Below are positions 46,811 to 56,138 of a stretch of 64,000 nucleotides of DNA, piece by piece. The first letter of the stretch is position 1; the number at the start of each line of letters is the position of its first letter. The notes beneath the pieces are model-generated. The model did not search any database. It had not been told where the DNA came from and saw only the letters and a program-made list of their open reading frames with translations. Source of the DNA: Burkholderiales bacterium (GTDB lineage Bacteria; Pseudomonadota; Gammaproteobacteria; Burkholderiales; Burkholderiaceae_C); contig RXJQ01000031.1 of assembly GCA_003963115.1 (NCBI GenBank), positions 62,001 through 126,000 of the forward strand, in the 5' to 3' direction. The position numbers were made by a program, and so were the translations under genes.

Positions 46811-48382
46811 TTACGCCAGATAAGGCGGCTTGGGCAGGCCCAGGTGGTTCTGGAGCATGTCCTCGGCGGTGGCCAAGGCACCTTCAACCCAGCCTTGGGC
46901 ATGTGAGTAGGCCTCGCCACAGATGTAGACAGGCTTGCCCTTGACTGGCTGAACGATGCGCTTGGCCACGTGGATGCTGTCCACATACTGCGGCCAGAAG
47001 TTGGCGCCACCGCCGAACGGATCGTCGCCCCAATCACGGTAGGCAGCGGCATAAGGCGGCGCGATGTGCTTGTCCTGCAAGCCGTGGATCTCCACCAACT
47101 GGCGGTGGGCTTCCTGCACCATGAGGGCCGGTGCCGGGTGCTCCTTCCACTCGGTCACCGGGTTGTTGCTGTTGCAGTCCTCGTCATTGGGATAGAGGTT
47201 CGGGTCCTCGCGCAAGCCTGCCCAGTACTCCAGGTCCAGCCCGTCGTTGTAGATGAGGATGGCGCCATGCTGGGTGTCCCCACCCACGGGCCAGTAATAG
47301 AACTGGCGCACCGGCAGGTCGGTGATCGACTGGCCTTGCGTGATGCCCAGCGCTTCCCACCAGCGTGTCCGATAACACAGGGCCAGCTTGAACAAGGGAA
47401 TCGGCACCACCGACTCGATCAGCTTGTGCACCTCGTGCTGCGCTTCGCCCAGCACGGAGCCGGTCTGCTCCAGCAGCTCCAGCGAGCGACGCGGCATGGC
47501 CAGGATCAGCCTGCGGGCACGCACCTGCTTGGTGTGGCCTTCGTGGTCGATATGCAGCTCCACCCCTTCACTGCCGTCGTCAAGCTTGACGGTGTCGAAG
47601 CGCACCAGCCGATGGTGGTAATGCAGCTTGCCTCCTGCCTCCTCGTAGCGCTTGAGCAAGGTCTTGGGCAGCATCTCGTAGCCGTCCTTCAGGCGTTTGT
47701 ACTCGATCGATGCACCATAGTCGCCCAGGTTCCAGGGGAAGCCATCGGCCGCATTCCAGGTGAAGAAGATGCTGTCGTAGCCGCTGGTGTCCTCCGCGAA
47801 CTGGAAGGACTCGTGCGCGACCGAGCGGTTGTAGATGTAGCGCATCGTCAGGTCGATCACACGGTGGCCTTCATAGCGGCCGGTCTGGGCCACATGGTCC
47901 CAATCGACCGTCTTGAGGTCCACATGCTTCTTGTGCAGCACCTCTTGCAGGTAGCGCTCGGCGGCCAAGGCCGTGAAGCCCATTTTGAAGCCTCCTTCAT
48001 CGGCCTTGGGGATGTCGTAGGGCACCTTGGCCGGATCGGACAGGTCCTTTGTCCGCAGGTGCCGGCCACGTAGATAGGCCATGTTCGGGTCTTGCGAAAC
48101 CACGAAAGGTTCAGTCTGTAGTTGCAAATAGGAGACAAGTGAGGCCACCGTGGTCTGCCCTGTCGTAAAGCGCATGCCGCCCAGTTCCACACGGCCTTGC
48201 GGCATGCCGGGCGGCTCCACCGACATCAGGCGCCCACCTGCGCGGTGGCTGAATTCGAACAGCTCGACACGGCTGCCCTTGCCTTTGTCGCTGGTCAACC
48301 AGCGCCAACCACTGTAGACACCGGAAACACCTGCGCCGACGATGGCGACATCCAGAACGGGGTTCAAAGCATCGATTTTCAT
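46811..48382 (-). CDS. Flavin amine oxidase family protein
   Basis: The 523-residue protein has the N-terminal FAD motif DVAIVGAGVSGVYSGWRWL, then RVELFEFSHRAGGRL (the E-x5-GGR signature of amine oxidases). The C-terminal flavin loop is YICGEAYSHAQGWVEGALAT. No Tat or Sec signal is visible. Substrates of this family include amino acids and polyamines; this sequence does not decide between them. It is on the opposite strand from the FAD/ThDP/KAS genes, convergent with the KAS-like gene and divergent from the second ThDP gene. It may therefore share a regulatory region with the latter. Confidence 0.85.
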   Translation of the reverse strand: MKIDALNPVLDVAIVGAGVSGVYSGWRWLTSDKGKGSRVELFEFSHRAGGRLMSVEPPGMPQGRVELGGMRFTTGQTTVASLVSYLQLQTEPFVVSQDPNMAYLRGRHLRTKDLSDPAKVPYDIPKADEGGFKMGFTALAAERYLQEVLHKKHVDLKTVDWDHVAQTGRYEGHRVIDLTMRYIYNRSVAHESFQFAEDTSGYDSIFFTWNAADGFPWNLGDYGASIEYKRLKDGYEMLPKTLLKRYEEAGGKLHYHHRLVRFDTVKLDDGSEGVELHIDHEGHTKQVRARRLILAMPRRSLELLEQTGSVLGEAQHEVHKLIESVVPIPLFKLALCYRTRWWEALGITQGQSITDLPVRQFYYWPVGGDTQHGAILIYNDGLDLEYWAGLREDPNLYPNDEDCNSNNPVTEWKEHPAPALMVQEAHRQLVEIHGLQDKHIAPPYAAAYRDWGDDPFGGGANFWPQYVDSIHVAKRIVQPVKGKPVYICGEAYSHAQGWVEGALATAEDMLQNHLGLPKPPYLA

Positions 48383-48401
48383 GATTTAGCCCTGCGGTTA
48401 T

Positions 48402-48426
48402 GACGGGCACCTTTTTGACACCCGTC
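48402..48426. promoter_or_regulatory. Inverted repeat in the divergent amine oxidase/ThDP intergenic region
   Basis: GACGGG (48402-48407) and CCCGTC (48421-48426) are complementary with a 13-base spacer containing a T run. It lies 20-44 bp upstream of the amine oxidase start, in the 173-bp divergent gap. It could be an operator or simply part of the minus-strand leader. Confidence 0.3.
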
Positions 48427-48555
48427 CAGTACGACGATCTGATGATGTGTGGCCCATGTCAGGCCCACTTGAAGTTCATGCATGGCTCAGCCGACAAGGC
48501 CTAACCAGCCGATTACCCGGCGAGTCCCAACTTTCAACCCAGGAGTGCGTCGAAC

Positions 48556-50397
48556 ATGTCTTCCCCAACCCCCTCGTCTTCTACAAGCCCTTGCGGCACG
48601 GTGGCCCAGTTGTTGATCGACTACCTGAAAGCAGAAGGTGTCGACAAGATCTTCGGCATACCTGGAGGTGCCGCGGTCTGGCTCATGAACGAGCTGAAGA
48701 AGCAGTCCAAACAGATCGACTACGTCATCTGCCGGCATGAGAGCGGCGCCGCCTATATTGCCGACGGCTATGCGCGTGTCAAGCGGAATCTGGGCGTGGT
48801 GCTCACCACCTCGGGCCCGGGCGCCACCAATGCCCTGACCGGCGCCATGAACGCACAGGCCAGCAACTCGCCCGTGCTGGTGATCACCGGCGAGGTGCCA
48901 GAGGCTTATTACGGCAAGGGCTACCTGCAAGAAGGCACGGATGCCAAGCTGGATGTGCACAACATCTACCTCAACGCCCTGGCGTCAAGCGCCCTCATCT
49001 CCAGCCCACTGAATTTCCAGACGCTCTTCCAGCAGGCGCTGCGCAACGCGTTGTCGCTGCCCAGGCAGGCCGTGCACATCAGCCTACCCAACGACATCGC
49101 TGGCACATGCGTGCCCAACTACCCCGCCAGCGTCAAACCCATCACCTACCGGCCCATGTCCGCCGCCTCCACCGACGCCAAAGCCGTGGACACCGCCCTG
49201 CACGATTTGGTGCACGCCAAACGCCCCCTGATCTTCCTGGGCAACGGTGCACGTGATGCCCTGGCCGAGCCGCAACGCCTCACGGCCTTCACCGAGTTCG
49301 TCGATCGATTCGGTATGGCGGTCATGACCACGCCGGATGCCAAGGGCATCTTCCCCGAAGGCGACGCGCTGTCACTGCGCAACTACGGCATCTGCGGCTG
49401 CGCCTGGCCCAGTCTCTATATGCACCCCACCGACAAGAGCCAGCAGTTCGACGCCCTGATGGTGCTGGGCTCCAGCCTGGGCGAGTTGTCCACCACGGTC
49501 ACGGCCTCGGCGCTCTACAGCCCGTCACTGGAGCCCACCGAACACTTCATCCAGGTCGACCTCAACCCCGCCGTGATCGGCCGCGACTTCCCCATCACCC
49601 AGGGCCTGGTGGCCGAGATCGGCGCCACGCTGGACCTGATGTGCGAAAAGGCCCATCACCTCAAGCCGGATGAAGCCAAGGTCAAGGCCCGCAAGGAGAT
49701 CATCAAACAGATCAAGCACAGCAACGCACCTTGGGCCGACCCGGCTGGCCGCGACAGCGAAGCCGCGCCCGTGCACCCGGCCGCCATGATGCGGGTGGTG
49801 GACGAGCTGGTGCACGAAGGCCACGTCTTCATCGACGCCGGCAACTGCGTGGGCTGGTCGCTCAACAACATGGTGGTCAACCCGCCCGTGCGCTACCACA
49901 GCGCGCTGGCCATGGGCCCGATGGGCTTTGCCGTGGGGGCGGTGATCGGCGGCAAGATGGCCGCGCCTGATCTGCCCAGCGTGGGCATCGTGGGCGATGG
50001 CGCCTTCATGATGCACGGCGCCGAGATCTCCACCGCCGCACAGAACCGCGTGGGCGCGATCTGGATCGTGCTGGACGACAACGACCTGGCCATGGTCAGC
50101 CAGGGCATGGCCCAGCTCCTGCCACCAGCCAAGCAGTGGGACGACTACTACAAGCTTGGGCAGCCCGACCTGGCCAAGTTCGCAGAAGGCCTGGGCGCCC
50201 GCGCCGTGACCATCGCGCATGACCAGGGCACGGCCGCCTTCCGCGAGGCCCTCAAGCACGCGCTGGAAGATGCGCATAAACACCAGCGCCCCAACGTCAT
50301 CGTGGCCCGCATCAACACCCAGGTGGCGCCGCCTTATGGCTGGCCCAAGCTCACACCGGCCGATTGCTGCACGCCACCCAGCGGCAAATCAGCCTGA
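48556..50397 (+). CDS. ThDP-dependent acetolactate-synthase-like enzyme (second copy)
   Basis: The 613-residue protein starts at an ATG with AGGAG about 10 bases upstream. The PYR domain has FGIPGGAAVWLMNELKK and the activating Glu in ICRHESGAAYIADGYAR. The PP domain has GDGAFMMHGAEISTAAQNRVG, continuing AIWIVLDDNDLAMVSQGM (complete GDG...N motif). It is clearly related to, but divergent from, the copy at 43993 (about 4.5 kb away), suggesting different substrates rather than recent duplication. No ACT-type regulatory subunit is nearby. Confidence 0.87.
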   Translation: MSSPTPSSSTSPCGTVAQLLIDYLKAEGVDKIFGIPGGAAVWLMNELKKQSKQIDYVICRHESGAAYIADGYARVKRNLGVVLTTSGPGATNALTGAMNAQASNSPVLVITGEVPEAYYGKGYLQEGTDAKLDVHNIYLNALASSALISSPLNFQTLFQQALRNALSLPRQAVHISLPNDIAGTCVPNYPASVKPITYRPMSAASTDAKAVDTALHDLVHAKRPLIFLGNGARDALAEPQRLTAFTEFVDRFGMAVMTTPDAKGIFPEGDALSLRNYGICGCAWPSLYMHPTDKSQQFDALMVLGSSLGELSTTVTASALYSPSLEPTEHFIQVDLNPAVIGRDFPITQGLVAEIGATLDLMCEKAHHLKPDEAKVKARKEIIKQIKHSNAPWADPAGRDSEAAPVHPAAMMRVVDELVHEGHVFIDAGNCVGWSLNNMVVNPPVRYHSALAMGPMGFAVGAVIGGKMAAPDLPSVGIVGDGAFMMHGAEISTAAQNRVGAIWIVLDDNDLAMVSQGMAQLLPPAKQWDDYYKLGQPDLAKFAEGLGARAVTIAHDQGTAAFREALKHALEDAHKHQRPNVIVARINTQVAPPYGWPKLTPADCCTPPSGKSA

Positions 50398-50430
50398 TCG
50401 ACCACGGCCTCGGCAGCGGCCTCTGCCGTG

Positions 50431-51171
50431 TCAGCGGTGGCGCTGCCGAAGCACCGTCAAGTCGAACGGCACCTTCAGGTCGGCCCGCGCGATGGTCAGG
50501 TCAAACGGCGACATGGGCGAGATCAGCTCGAACGCCGTCTGGCTGACCATGCGGGTTTCGATATCGGTATCAATGACGGGCCGCAGGGAAAAGCGCGCAT
50601 CAATGGGGATGTTGAGTGTGTGCGGCAACTCACCGCTGACCACCAAATCCAGATCGACCGGCACATCGGCCTTGATGGGCACGTCCATGCGCAGCGGCAG
50701 GGTCAGCGTCACCGGCAAGCTCACGGGGATGCGCGGCAACCACGAACGCAAGGCCACGGACAGGCTCAGCGTGGTCTTGACCTGCACCTGCTGGTCCACC
50801 ACCACGCTTGTGTCCACGGGCAAGCTCGTGTGCAGCTTCACCCTGGCTTGTATGTGGTCTGAGAGTTGCGCGGGAATGGTCTGCTTGACAGGCACCGTCA
50901 CCTCAGGCCGCAGGTTCAGGCGCGAGTGCACCGGCGAGGTCACCTCGGCCATCGCCTGCATGCCTGGCGGCAGGCGCAAGCGCACGCCATGGTCGAGCAT
51001 GGTCAGCCGCGCTTCCCAATGCTCGTAGAAATACCAGACGCCCCCGATCATCAACGCCAGCCAGATCAGCAGCACGGCCCCGCCGACCAGTACCAGGGCC
51101 ACCGGCCGCGCGGGTCGGTTCCAGCCGCGCGCAGATTGAGGCACAAGCAATGCGGTGTTCAGTGCGGCCAT
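50431..51171 (-). CDS. Membrane-anchored beta-repeat protein, paralogue B
   Basis: The 246-residue protein has one transmembrane helix (ALVLVGGAVLLIWLALMIGGVWYF). The remainder alternates short valine-rich segments with conserved prolines (for example VPIKADVPVDLDL, IPVSLPVTLTLPL, PVHSRLNLRPEVTVPVK), suggesting a chain of beta hairpins in the periplasm. No catalytic motif or known domain is recognised. It is closely similar in layout to the next gene and shares phrases such as VPVKADVPVEL/VPIKADVPVDL. The pair lies 14 bp apart and reads as one operon. Confidence 0.6.
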   Translation of the reverse strand: MAALNTALLVPQSARGWNRPARPVALVLVGGAVLLIWLALMIGGVWYFYEHWEARLTMLDHGVRLRLPPGMQAMAEVTSPVHSRLNLRPEVTVPVKQTIPAQLSDHIQARVKLHTSLPVDTSVVVDQQVQVKTTLSLSVALRSWLPRIPVSLPVTLTLPLRMDVPIKADVPVDLDLVVSGELPHTLNIPIDARFSLRPVIDTDIETRMVSQTAFELISPMSPFDLTIARADLKVPFDLTVLRQRHR

Positions 51172-51185
51172 CCTTGTTCAACCAC

Positions 51186-51974
51186 TCAGGGCTTCTTGCC
51201 CGGCTGGCTTCTCGGCGCCAGCTTGACTGCATCGAAAGGCACGGTCAGCTCCAACAGATCCAAGCCCGCCTGCACCCGCGGCTGAGGAAAGCTCAGGCGT
51301 GCGCTCACCGGCGCCGTCACCGGCAGAGCCAGCGACTCATGCACGGGCACCTTCGCCTCGATCACCGTGTCGATGCGCGTGTGCAGCGGCTCCTGCAAAC
51401 GCACAGTGGCCGGCGCCACCAGCGCCACGGGCAGCAGCTTGCGCACCGGGATCACCAGTTCCACGGGCACGTCGGCCTTGACGGGTACCTTGCCTTGAAT
51501 GGGCAGCGTCATCGAAAAGCCCAGTACGCGGGTCTTGACCTGCGCGTCCAGGTCCAGCACCTGATCGACCTTGACCACATGGCTCACCGGCACGTCGATG
51601 CTGATCGGCACCTGCGTGTCGATGCTTACGTTGATCGGGATGGCCTCCTGCAAGGGGATGCTCAGATCCTGATGGATGGGCACGCGCACCGGCAGGGTCT
51701 GGTTGATCTGGACCTGCACCTTGCGCTTGACCGTGGCCTCGACAGCCAGCTCCTTGGGCAGGATGATCTCGGCCTGCTGCTCCTTGAGCACCACCTGCGC
51801 GGCCAGGTTCTGCCAGGCCCACCAGCCACCCGCCGCCGCGACCAGCCACATCAGGATCAGCAAGAGTGCGGCTGTGACAATGAGGTGCTTCCACGTCACC
51901 ACCCTGCCGTATACGGTCAGCATGTGCTCGCCATTCGGCGCGTCAGCAGGGGAATCGGTCACGGCTTGCTTCAC
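51186..51974 (-). CDS. Membrane-anchored beta-repeat protein, paralogue A
   Basis: The 262-residue protein starts at GTG 51974; an internal ATG at 51923 is possible. A transmembrane helix (HLIVTAALLLILMWLVAAAGGWW) is followed by repeated strand-proline units (LPVRVPIHQDLSIPLQEAIP, INVSIDTQVPISIDVPVSHV, GKVPVKADVPVELVIPVRKL). Conserved D/Q/T at unit starts suggests a regular beta structure. It has no recognised family. As the upstream gene of a two-gene unit with paralogue B, it may form a periplasmic fibre or barrel-like assembly, but this is speculation. Confidence 0.6.
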   Translation of the reverse strand: MKQAVTDSPADAPNGEHMLTVYGRVVTWKHLIVTAALLLILMWLVAAAGGWWAWQNLAAQVVLKEQQAEIILPKELAVEATVKRKVQVQINQTLPVRVPIHQDLSIPLQEAIPINVSIDTQVPISIDVPVSHVVKVDQVLDLDAQVKTRVLGFSMTLPIQGKVPVKADVPVELVIPVRKLLPVALVAPATVRLQEPLHTRIDTVIEAKVPVHESLALPVTAPVSARLSFPQPRVQAGLDLLELTVPFDAVKLAPRSQPGKKP

Positions 51975-52045
51975 CCGGCCAACTATGCCACGAGCGCCAC
52001 GCCCTAAAATTGAGGGTTTGCAAGACGCTACCGACTAGTTTGCCG

Positions 52046-52300
52046 ATGAATCCGCCGTCCCAAGCCGCATCGGATGCTGCCCTGAATGCGCTGCTCACCG
52101 AGCCCCTGTTCGACCTGGACACCACCCGCGCCATGTTCGATGTGCTGCAGGTGCGTGCGGCCGCCCAAGGTGAATCCCTGCGCCCGCCGCCGCCCGAGCC
52201 CACCACCTGCTGTGGCCGGGGCTGCAATGGCTGCGTCTGGGAAGGCTTCTACGCTGCGGCGACCTACTGGCGTGAAGAGGCCTTACTGATTCTCAGCTGA
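52046..52300 (+). CDS. Oxidoreductase-like (Oxidored-like, Cys-rich) small protein
   Basis: The 84-residue protein starts at ATG 52046. The C-terminal region PPPEPTTCCGRGCNGCVWEG matches the small Oxidored-like domain (CCGRGC.GCVWEGFY pattern) common in Proteobacteria and fused to other enzymes in eukaryotes. The four Cys could bind a metal or an iron-sulfur cluster. Its function is unknown. It ends 8 bp into the convergent tssH gene. Confidence 0.8.
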   Translation: MNPPSQAASDAALNALLTEPLFDLDTTRAMFDVLQVRAAAQGESLRPPPPEPTTCCGRGCNGCVWEGFYAAATYWREEALLILS

Positions 52301-54980
52301 CCTTGAAGCTGAACTGGCCGCTCTTGTCAGCACTGACCTTGATCTCGTGGATCGCCTGCCCCTCAGCCATGCGCACCAGCACGCTGTCGGCCACCTCGGG
52401 CAGCAGGCTGCCATTGAGGATGTGGTCGACCGCACGCGCACCGGTGTCCACCTCGGCGCAGCGGGCCAGCACGGTGTCGACCAGCGCATCGTCATAAACC
52501 AGTGCAGCCTGGTGGTTGGCGCGCACGCGATCCGCGATGCGTGAAAGCTTGAGCTCGATCACCTGGGCCAGCACATCGTCGCTCAAGGGGTAGTAAGGCA
52601 CGACCTTGGTCCGCCCGATGAAGGCCGGCTTGAAGGTCTTGTAGAGCGTCGGGCGCAGCAACTCGGCGAGCTCGTCGGCCTTGGGCAGCGCCTCCCGCGA
52701 CTTCATCACCTGCCCACCCAGTGCCTCGTCATGCTGGAAGCAGGCCTGCATGATGCCCTGCGAGCCGGCGTTGGAGGTCAGAATGATGACCGTGTTGCGA
52801 AAGTCGATCTCGCGCCCCTCGGCATCGTCCATCAGGCCCTTGTCGAAGACCTGGAAAAACATCTCCAGCACATCGGGGTGGGCCTTCTCTACTTCGTCGA
52901 GCAGCACCACGCTGTAGGGCTTGCGGCGCACGGCTTCGGTCAGCACACCGCCTTCGCCATAGCCCACATAGCCCGGGGGCGAACCCTTCAGGCCGCTCAC
53001 GCTGTGGGCCTCCTGGTACTCACTCATGTTGATGGAGATCAGGTTGCGCTCGCCGCCGTAGAGGATGTCGGCCAGGGCCAGCGCGGTTTCGGTTTTGCCC
53101 ACGCCGCTGGGGCCCACGAACAGGAAGACGCCCTTGGGCTTGTTCGGGTCTTCCAGACCGGCGCGCGCGGTGCGCACACGCTGTGCAATCGCGGCCAACG
53201 CGTGGTCTTGCCCGATCACGCGCTCCTGCAAGGCGGCCTGCAGGTTGCGCACCGTCTTGATCTCGTCTTTGAGCATCTTGCCCAGCGGGATACCTGTCCA
53301 GGCCGCCACGATCTCGGCCACCACGTGGCCATCCACCTGCATGGGCACGAGCGGCTGCTCGCCTTGTAAGGCGACCAGCTCCGCCTGCTTCATGCTCAGC
53401 AGTTCTTGATCGGCACTGTGCAGGCCACCCGCCTGCTGCTCCAGCTTCTGACGCAGCTCCCCAATGTCACGCACCAGCTGTTGCTCGAAGGCCCAGCGCT
53501 CTTCGTTGGCCTTCAGCGTGATGGCAATGCCCTCGCGCTCAGCCTGCAGGGCATCCAGCCTGTCGCCATGACGGGCACCCGCCGCCACTTCGCGGCGCAG
53601 GGCAGCGGCCTCCGCATCCAGACGCTCCAGGCGCTTGCGGGCATCCTCGATGCGCGCCGGCGTCGCGCTTTGGCCCAGCGCGACATTGGCACAGGCCGTG
53701 TCCAGCACACTGATGGCCTTGTCGGGCAACTGCCGACCACTGATGTAGCGCGCCGACAGGCGCACCGCCTCGGAGATCGCCTCGTCGAACAGCCGCACGC
53801 CAAAGTGCTTTTCCATCAAGGGCGCCATGCCACGCAACATCGCACAGGCCAGCTCCTCGACGGGCTCCTCCACCTTGACGACCTGAAAGCGCCGCGCCAG
53901 GGCCGCGTCCTTCTCGAAATACTTCTTGTATTCGCCCCAGGTCGTGGCGGCGATCGTGCGCAGCTCGCCACGCGCCAGCGCAGGCTTGAGCAAGTTGGCC
54001 GCATCGTTCTGGCCCGCCTGTCCGCCGGCCCCGATCATGGTGTGGGCCTCATCGATGAACAGGATGATGGGATGCGGGCTCTTCTTGACCTCATCAATCA
54101 CGCTCTTGAGACGGTTCTCGAATTCACCCTTGACCGAGGCCCCGGCCTGCAGCAGGCCCATGTCCAGCACGTGGATGGCCACGCCCCGTAGGGGTGACGG
54201 CACATCGCCTTGGGCCACGCGCAGGGCCAGGCCTTCCACGACCGCCGTCTTGCCCACGCCGGCCTCCCCGGTCAGGATCGGGTTATTCTGACGGCGGCGC
54301 ATCAGGATGTCGATGGCCTGGCGGATCTCGGCATCGCGCCCGATGACAGGGTCCAGCTTGCCATCGTGGGCGCGCTGCGTGAGGTTGGTGGTGAACTGAT
54401 CTAGCGCGGGCGTCTGGCTCTGGCCCGCACCACCATGGGCTACAGCCTCACGCTCAGCCAGCGACACGGCCGACGCACCATCGGCATCACGCTGTGCCTG
54501 AACCAGCTCGATCGAACCATGCGTGGCCTCATCCAGCTTGTGCTTGAGGTCGTCCAGTTGGAAGCGGGCAAACAAGCGGGACGAGCGCAAGGCCAGTTGA
54601 CTGAGCGAGGGCTCGGTCAGCATCGCCAACACCAGATCGGCACTGCGGATGCGGGCTGTGTGAGATGCCAGCGAAGCGATCAGCCAGGCGTGCTCCAACA
54701 GGGTCGGCAAATGGCCGGAGAACACCGGCGTGCGGCTGTTGCCCGTCTTGAAGCGCGTGAGCTCGGCCTCCAGGTCGCGCTGGAGTTCAGCAACGGGCAC
54801 CCCGAAGCGCCAGCACAGCAGCACCAGATCGCTTTGCTGCTGCTCCAGCAGCGCCAGCATCAGGTGCTCCAGGTCGACTTCGTAGTGGCCCCGGGCCATG
54901 CACAGGCTGGCGGCCCGCTCAGCGGCCTGGCGCGTGGTGTCATTGAGTTTGGCAATCAGGGTCTTGAGGTTCTGGCTCAT
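52293..54980 (-). CDS. tssH: TssH (ClpV), type VI secretion AAA+ ATPase
   Basis: The 895-residue Clp/Hsp100 protein has an N-domain (LKTLIAKLNDTTRQAAERAA). The first AAA module has Walker A GEAGVGKTAVVEG and sensor phrases. A central helical M-domain follows, and the second AAA module has Walker A GPSGVGKTETALALAD and DEVEKAHPDVLEMFF. It disassembles the contracted TssB-TssC sheath so that the machine can be reused. It is the last gene of the minus-strand T6SS operon. Confidence 0.95.
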   Translation of the reverse strand: MSQNLKTLIAKLNDTTRQAAERAASLCMARGHYEVDLEHLMLALLEQQQSDLVLLCWRFGVPVAELQRDLEAELTRFKTGNSRTPVFSGHLPTLLEHAWLIASLASHTARIRSADLVLAMLTEPSLSQLALRSSRLFARFQLDDLKHKLDEATHGSIELVQAQRDADGASAVSLAEREAVAHGGAGQSQTPALDQFTTNLTQRAHDGKLDPVIGRDAEIRQAIDILMRRRQNNPILTGEAGVGKTAVVEGLALRVAQGDVPSPLRGVAIHVLDMGLLQAGASVKGEFENRLKSVIDEVKKSPHPIILFIDEAHTMIGAGGQAGQNDAANLLKPALARGELRTIAATTWGEYKKYFEKDAALARRFQVVKVEEPVEELACAMLRGMAPLMEKHFGVRLFDEAISEAVRLSARYISGRQLPDKAISVLDTACANVALGQSATPARIEDARKRLERLDAEAAALRREVAAGARHGDRLDALQAEREGIAITLKANEERWAFEQQLVRDIGELRQKLEQQAGGLHSADQELLSMKQAELVALQGEQPLVPMQVDGHVVAEIVAAWTGIPLGKMLKDEIKTVRNLQAALQERVIGQDHALAAIAQRVRTARAGLEDPNKPKGVFLFVGPSGVGKTETALALADILYGGERNLISINMSEYQEAHSVSGLKGSPPGYVGYGEGGVLTEAVRRKPYSVVLLDEVEKAHPDVLEMFFQVFDKGLMDDAEGREIDFRNTVIILTSNAGSQGIMQACFQHDEALGGQVMKSREALPKADELAELLRPTLYKTFKPAFIGRTKVVPYYPLSDDVLAQVIELKLSRIADRVRANHQAALVYDDALVDTVLARCAEVDTGARAVDHILNGSLLPEVADSVLVRMAEGQAIHEIKVSADKSGQFSFKVS

Positions 54981-55028
54981 GGTGATGACAGCTGGTGGTT
55001 CTTATGGGTATGGATGTGGTGCGCAAGG

Positions 55029-56138
55029 TTATGCCGCTGCGTGAATGTCGTAGCGCACATCCGCGCGGTCCTCTTTGGCGGAGCTGGTCTGCAAGAAGGT
55101 GTCCCAGCCCAGCCTGAATGCGGCCGGGGCACGGTCTGAGTCGAGAGTGCAGCCTTGCACGTCCTCGCGTTGAAGCCGCAGCTTGATTTCGTACTCCAGG
55201 CTGACGCCGCTGAGCATGGTCAGCAATGCCTTGAGGGCCGACGCGCCCTTGCCGCCTGGCAGGAAGCGCCTGAAGCGCGCATGTGGCAGCGGTCCCAGCA
55301 CCACGCGCATGCGCAGATCTCGTTGCCAGACGCGCTCGCCCAGCATGGCCGAACGCCCCAGCACACCGTTGAGCGCACCAGTGCCCGCCCTACCCTGAGA
55401 CCCAGTCAGCCCCAGGTAGGCCCGGCCCGACTCCGGTAGGCGATACCACCGCCCCACAAACTGCTCGACACGCACGGGCACGCGCAGATAGTCCTGCAGG
55501 ATCTGCTGCAACTGGTGCGCCGACAACGTGCGTTGCTGCAAGGTCCCGGCGTAGTAGGCCAGCGCCTCATCCGCCACGGCGCCTTGTGCTGCCCCCAGTC
55601 GATCACGCAGGCCTTTCTGCCCCAGCCCCGCCAGCGACAAGGCCAGCAGCAGAAAGCGGTCACGTCGATCGGCCTCGAACTGGATGGCCATGCGGTGCTT
55701 GCGCCAGGCCTCGTAAAAGAGGGACACCGTCCGGTGGCTGAACATGTCCATGAAGGCCCGGCCTGAATGGTCCTTCTGGTAGAGCTCGCGCTGGGCCAGC
55801 ATCTCCGTGTAGAACAGGGGCAAGGTGCCATTGACGCCGAGCAGCCCCATGAAGGCCGGCGTCATGTCGATGCGCTCCACCTCATGGGCGTGGCGCGGCA
55901 GGCCATCGTCCTGATCCGTGTCGCGTCGGTGCACGGTCAGCGTCTCGATCTGACTGGGTGGAAACGACAGCGAAAGCGAGTTGCAGAAGTTCAGCCTGGA
56001 CAGACCCGGCCCCTCCGATACGCCCACACCCATCCACCGATCCAGCAAGCGAACCGCCTGAAAGAAGTCAAACCGCTGAGGCTCACTCAGCAGTTGATCG
56101 ATCACACCAGCGGCAACTCGCCGTTGCGGGGCGGACAT
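55029..56138 (-). CDS. tssG: TssG, type VI secretion baseplate wedge subunit
   Basis: The 369-residue protein starts FFQAVRLLDRWMG and contains LRMRVVLGPLPHARFRRFLPGG, both typical of TssG. It forms the baseplate wedge with TssF, TssK and TssE. The start overlaps the 3' end of tssF by 37 bp, showing translational coupling, and tssH follows after 48 bp. Confidence 0.93.
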   Translation of the reverse strand: MSAPQRRVAAGVIDQLLSEPQRFDFFQAVRLLDRWMGVGVSEGPGLSRLNFCNSLSLSFPPSQIETLTVHRRDTDQDDGLPRHAHEVERIDMTPAFMGLLGVNGTLPLFYTEMLAQRELYQKDHSGRAFMDMFSHRTVSLFYEAWRKHRMAIQFEADRRDRFLLLALSLAGLGQKGLRDRLGAAQGAVADEALAYYAGTLQQRTLSAHQLQQILQDYLRVPVRVEQFVGRWYRLPESGRAYLGLTGSQGRAGTGALNGVLGRSAMLGERVWQRDLRMRVVLGPLPHARFRRFLPGGKGASALKALLTMLSGVSLEYEIKLRLQREDVQGCTLDSDRAPAAFRLGWDTFLQTSSAKEDRADVRYDIHAAA

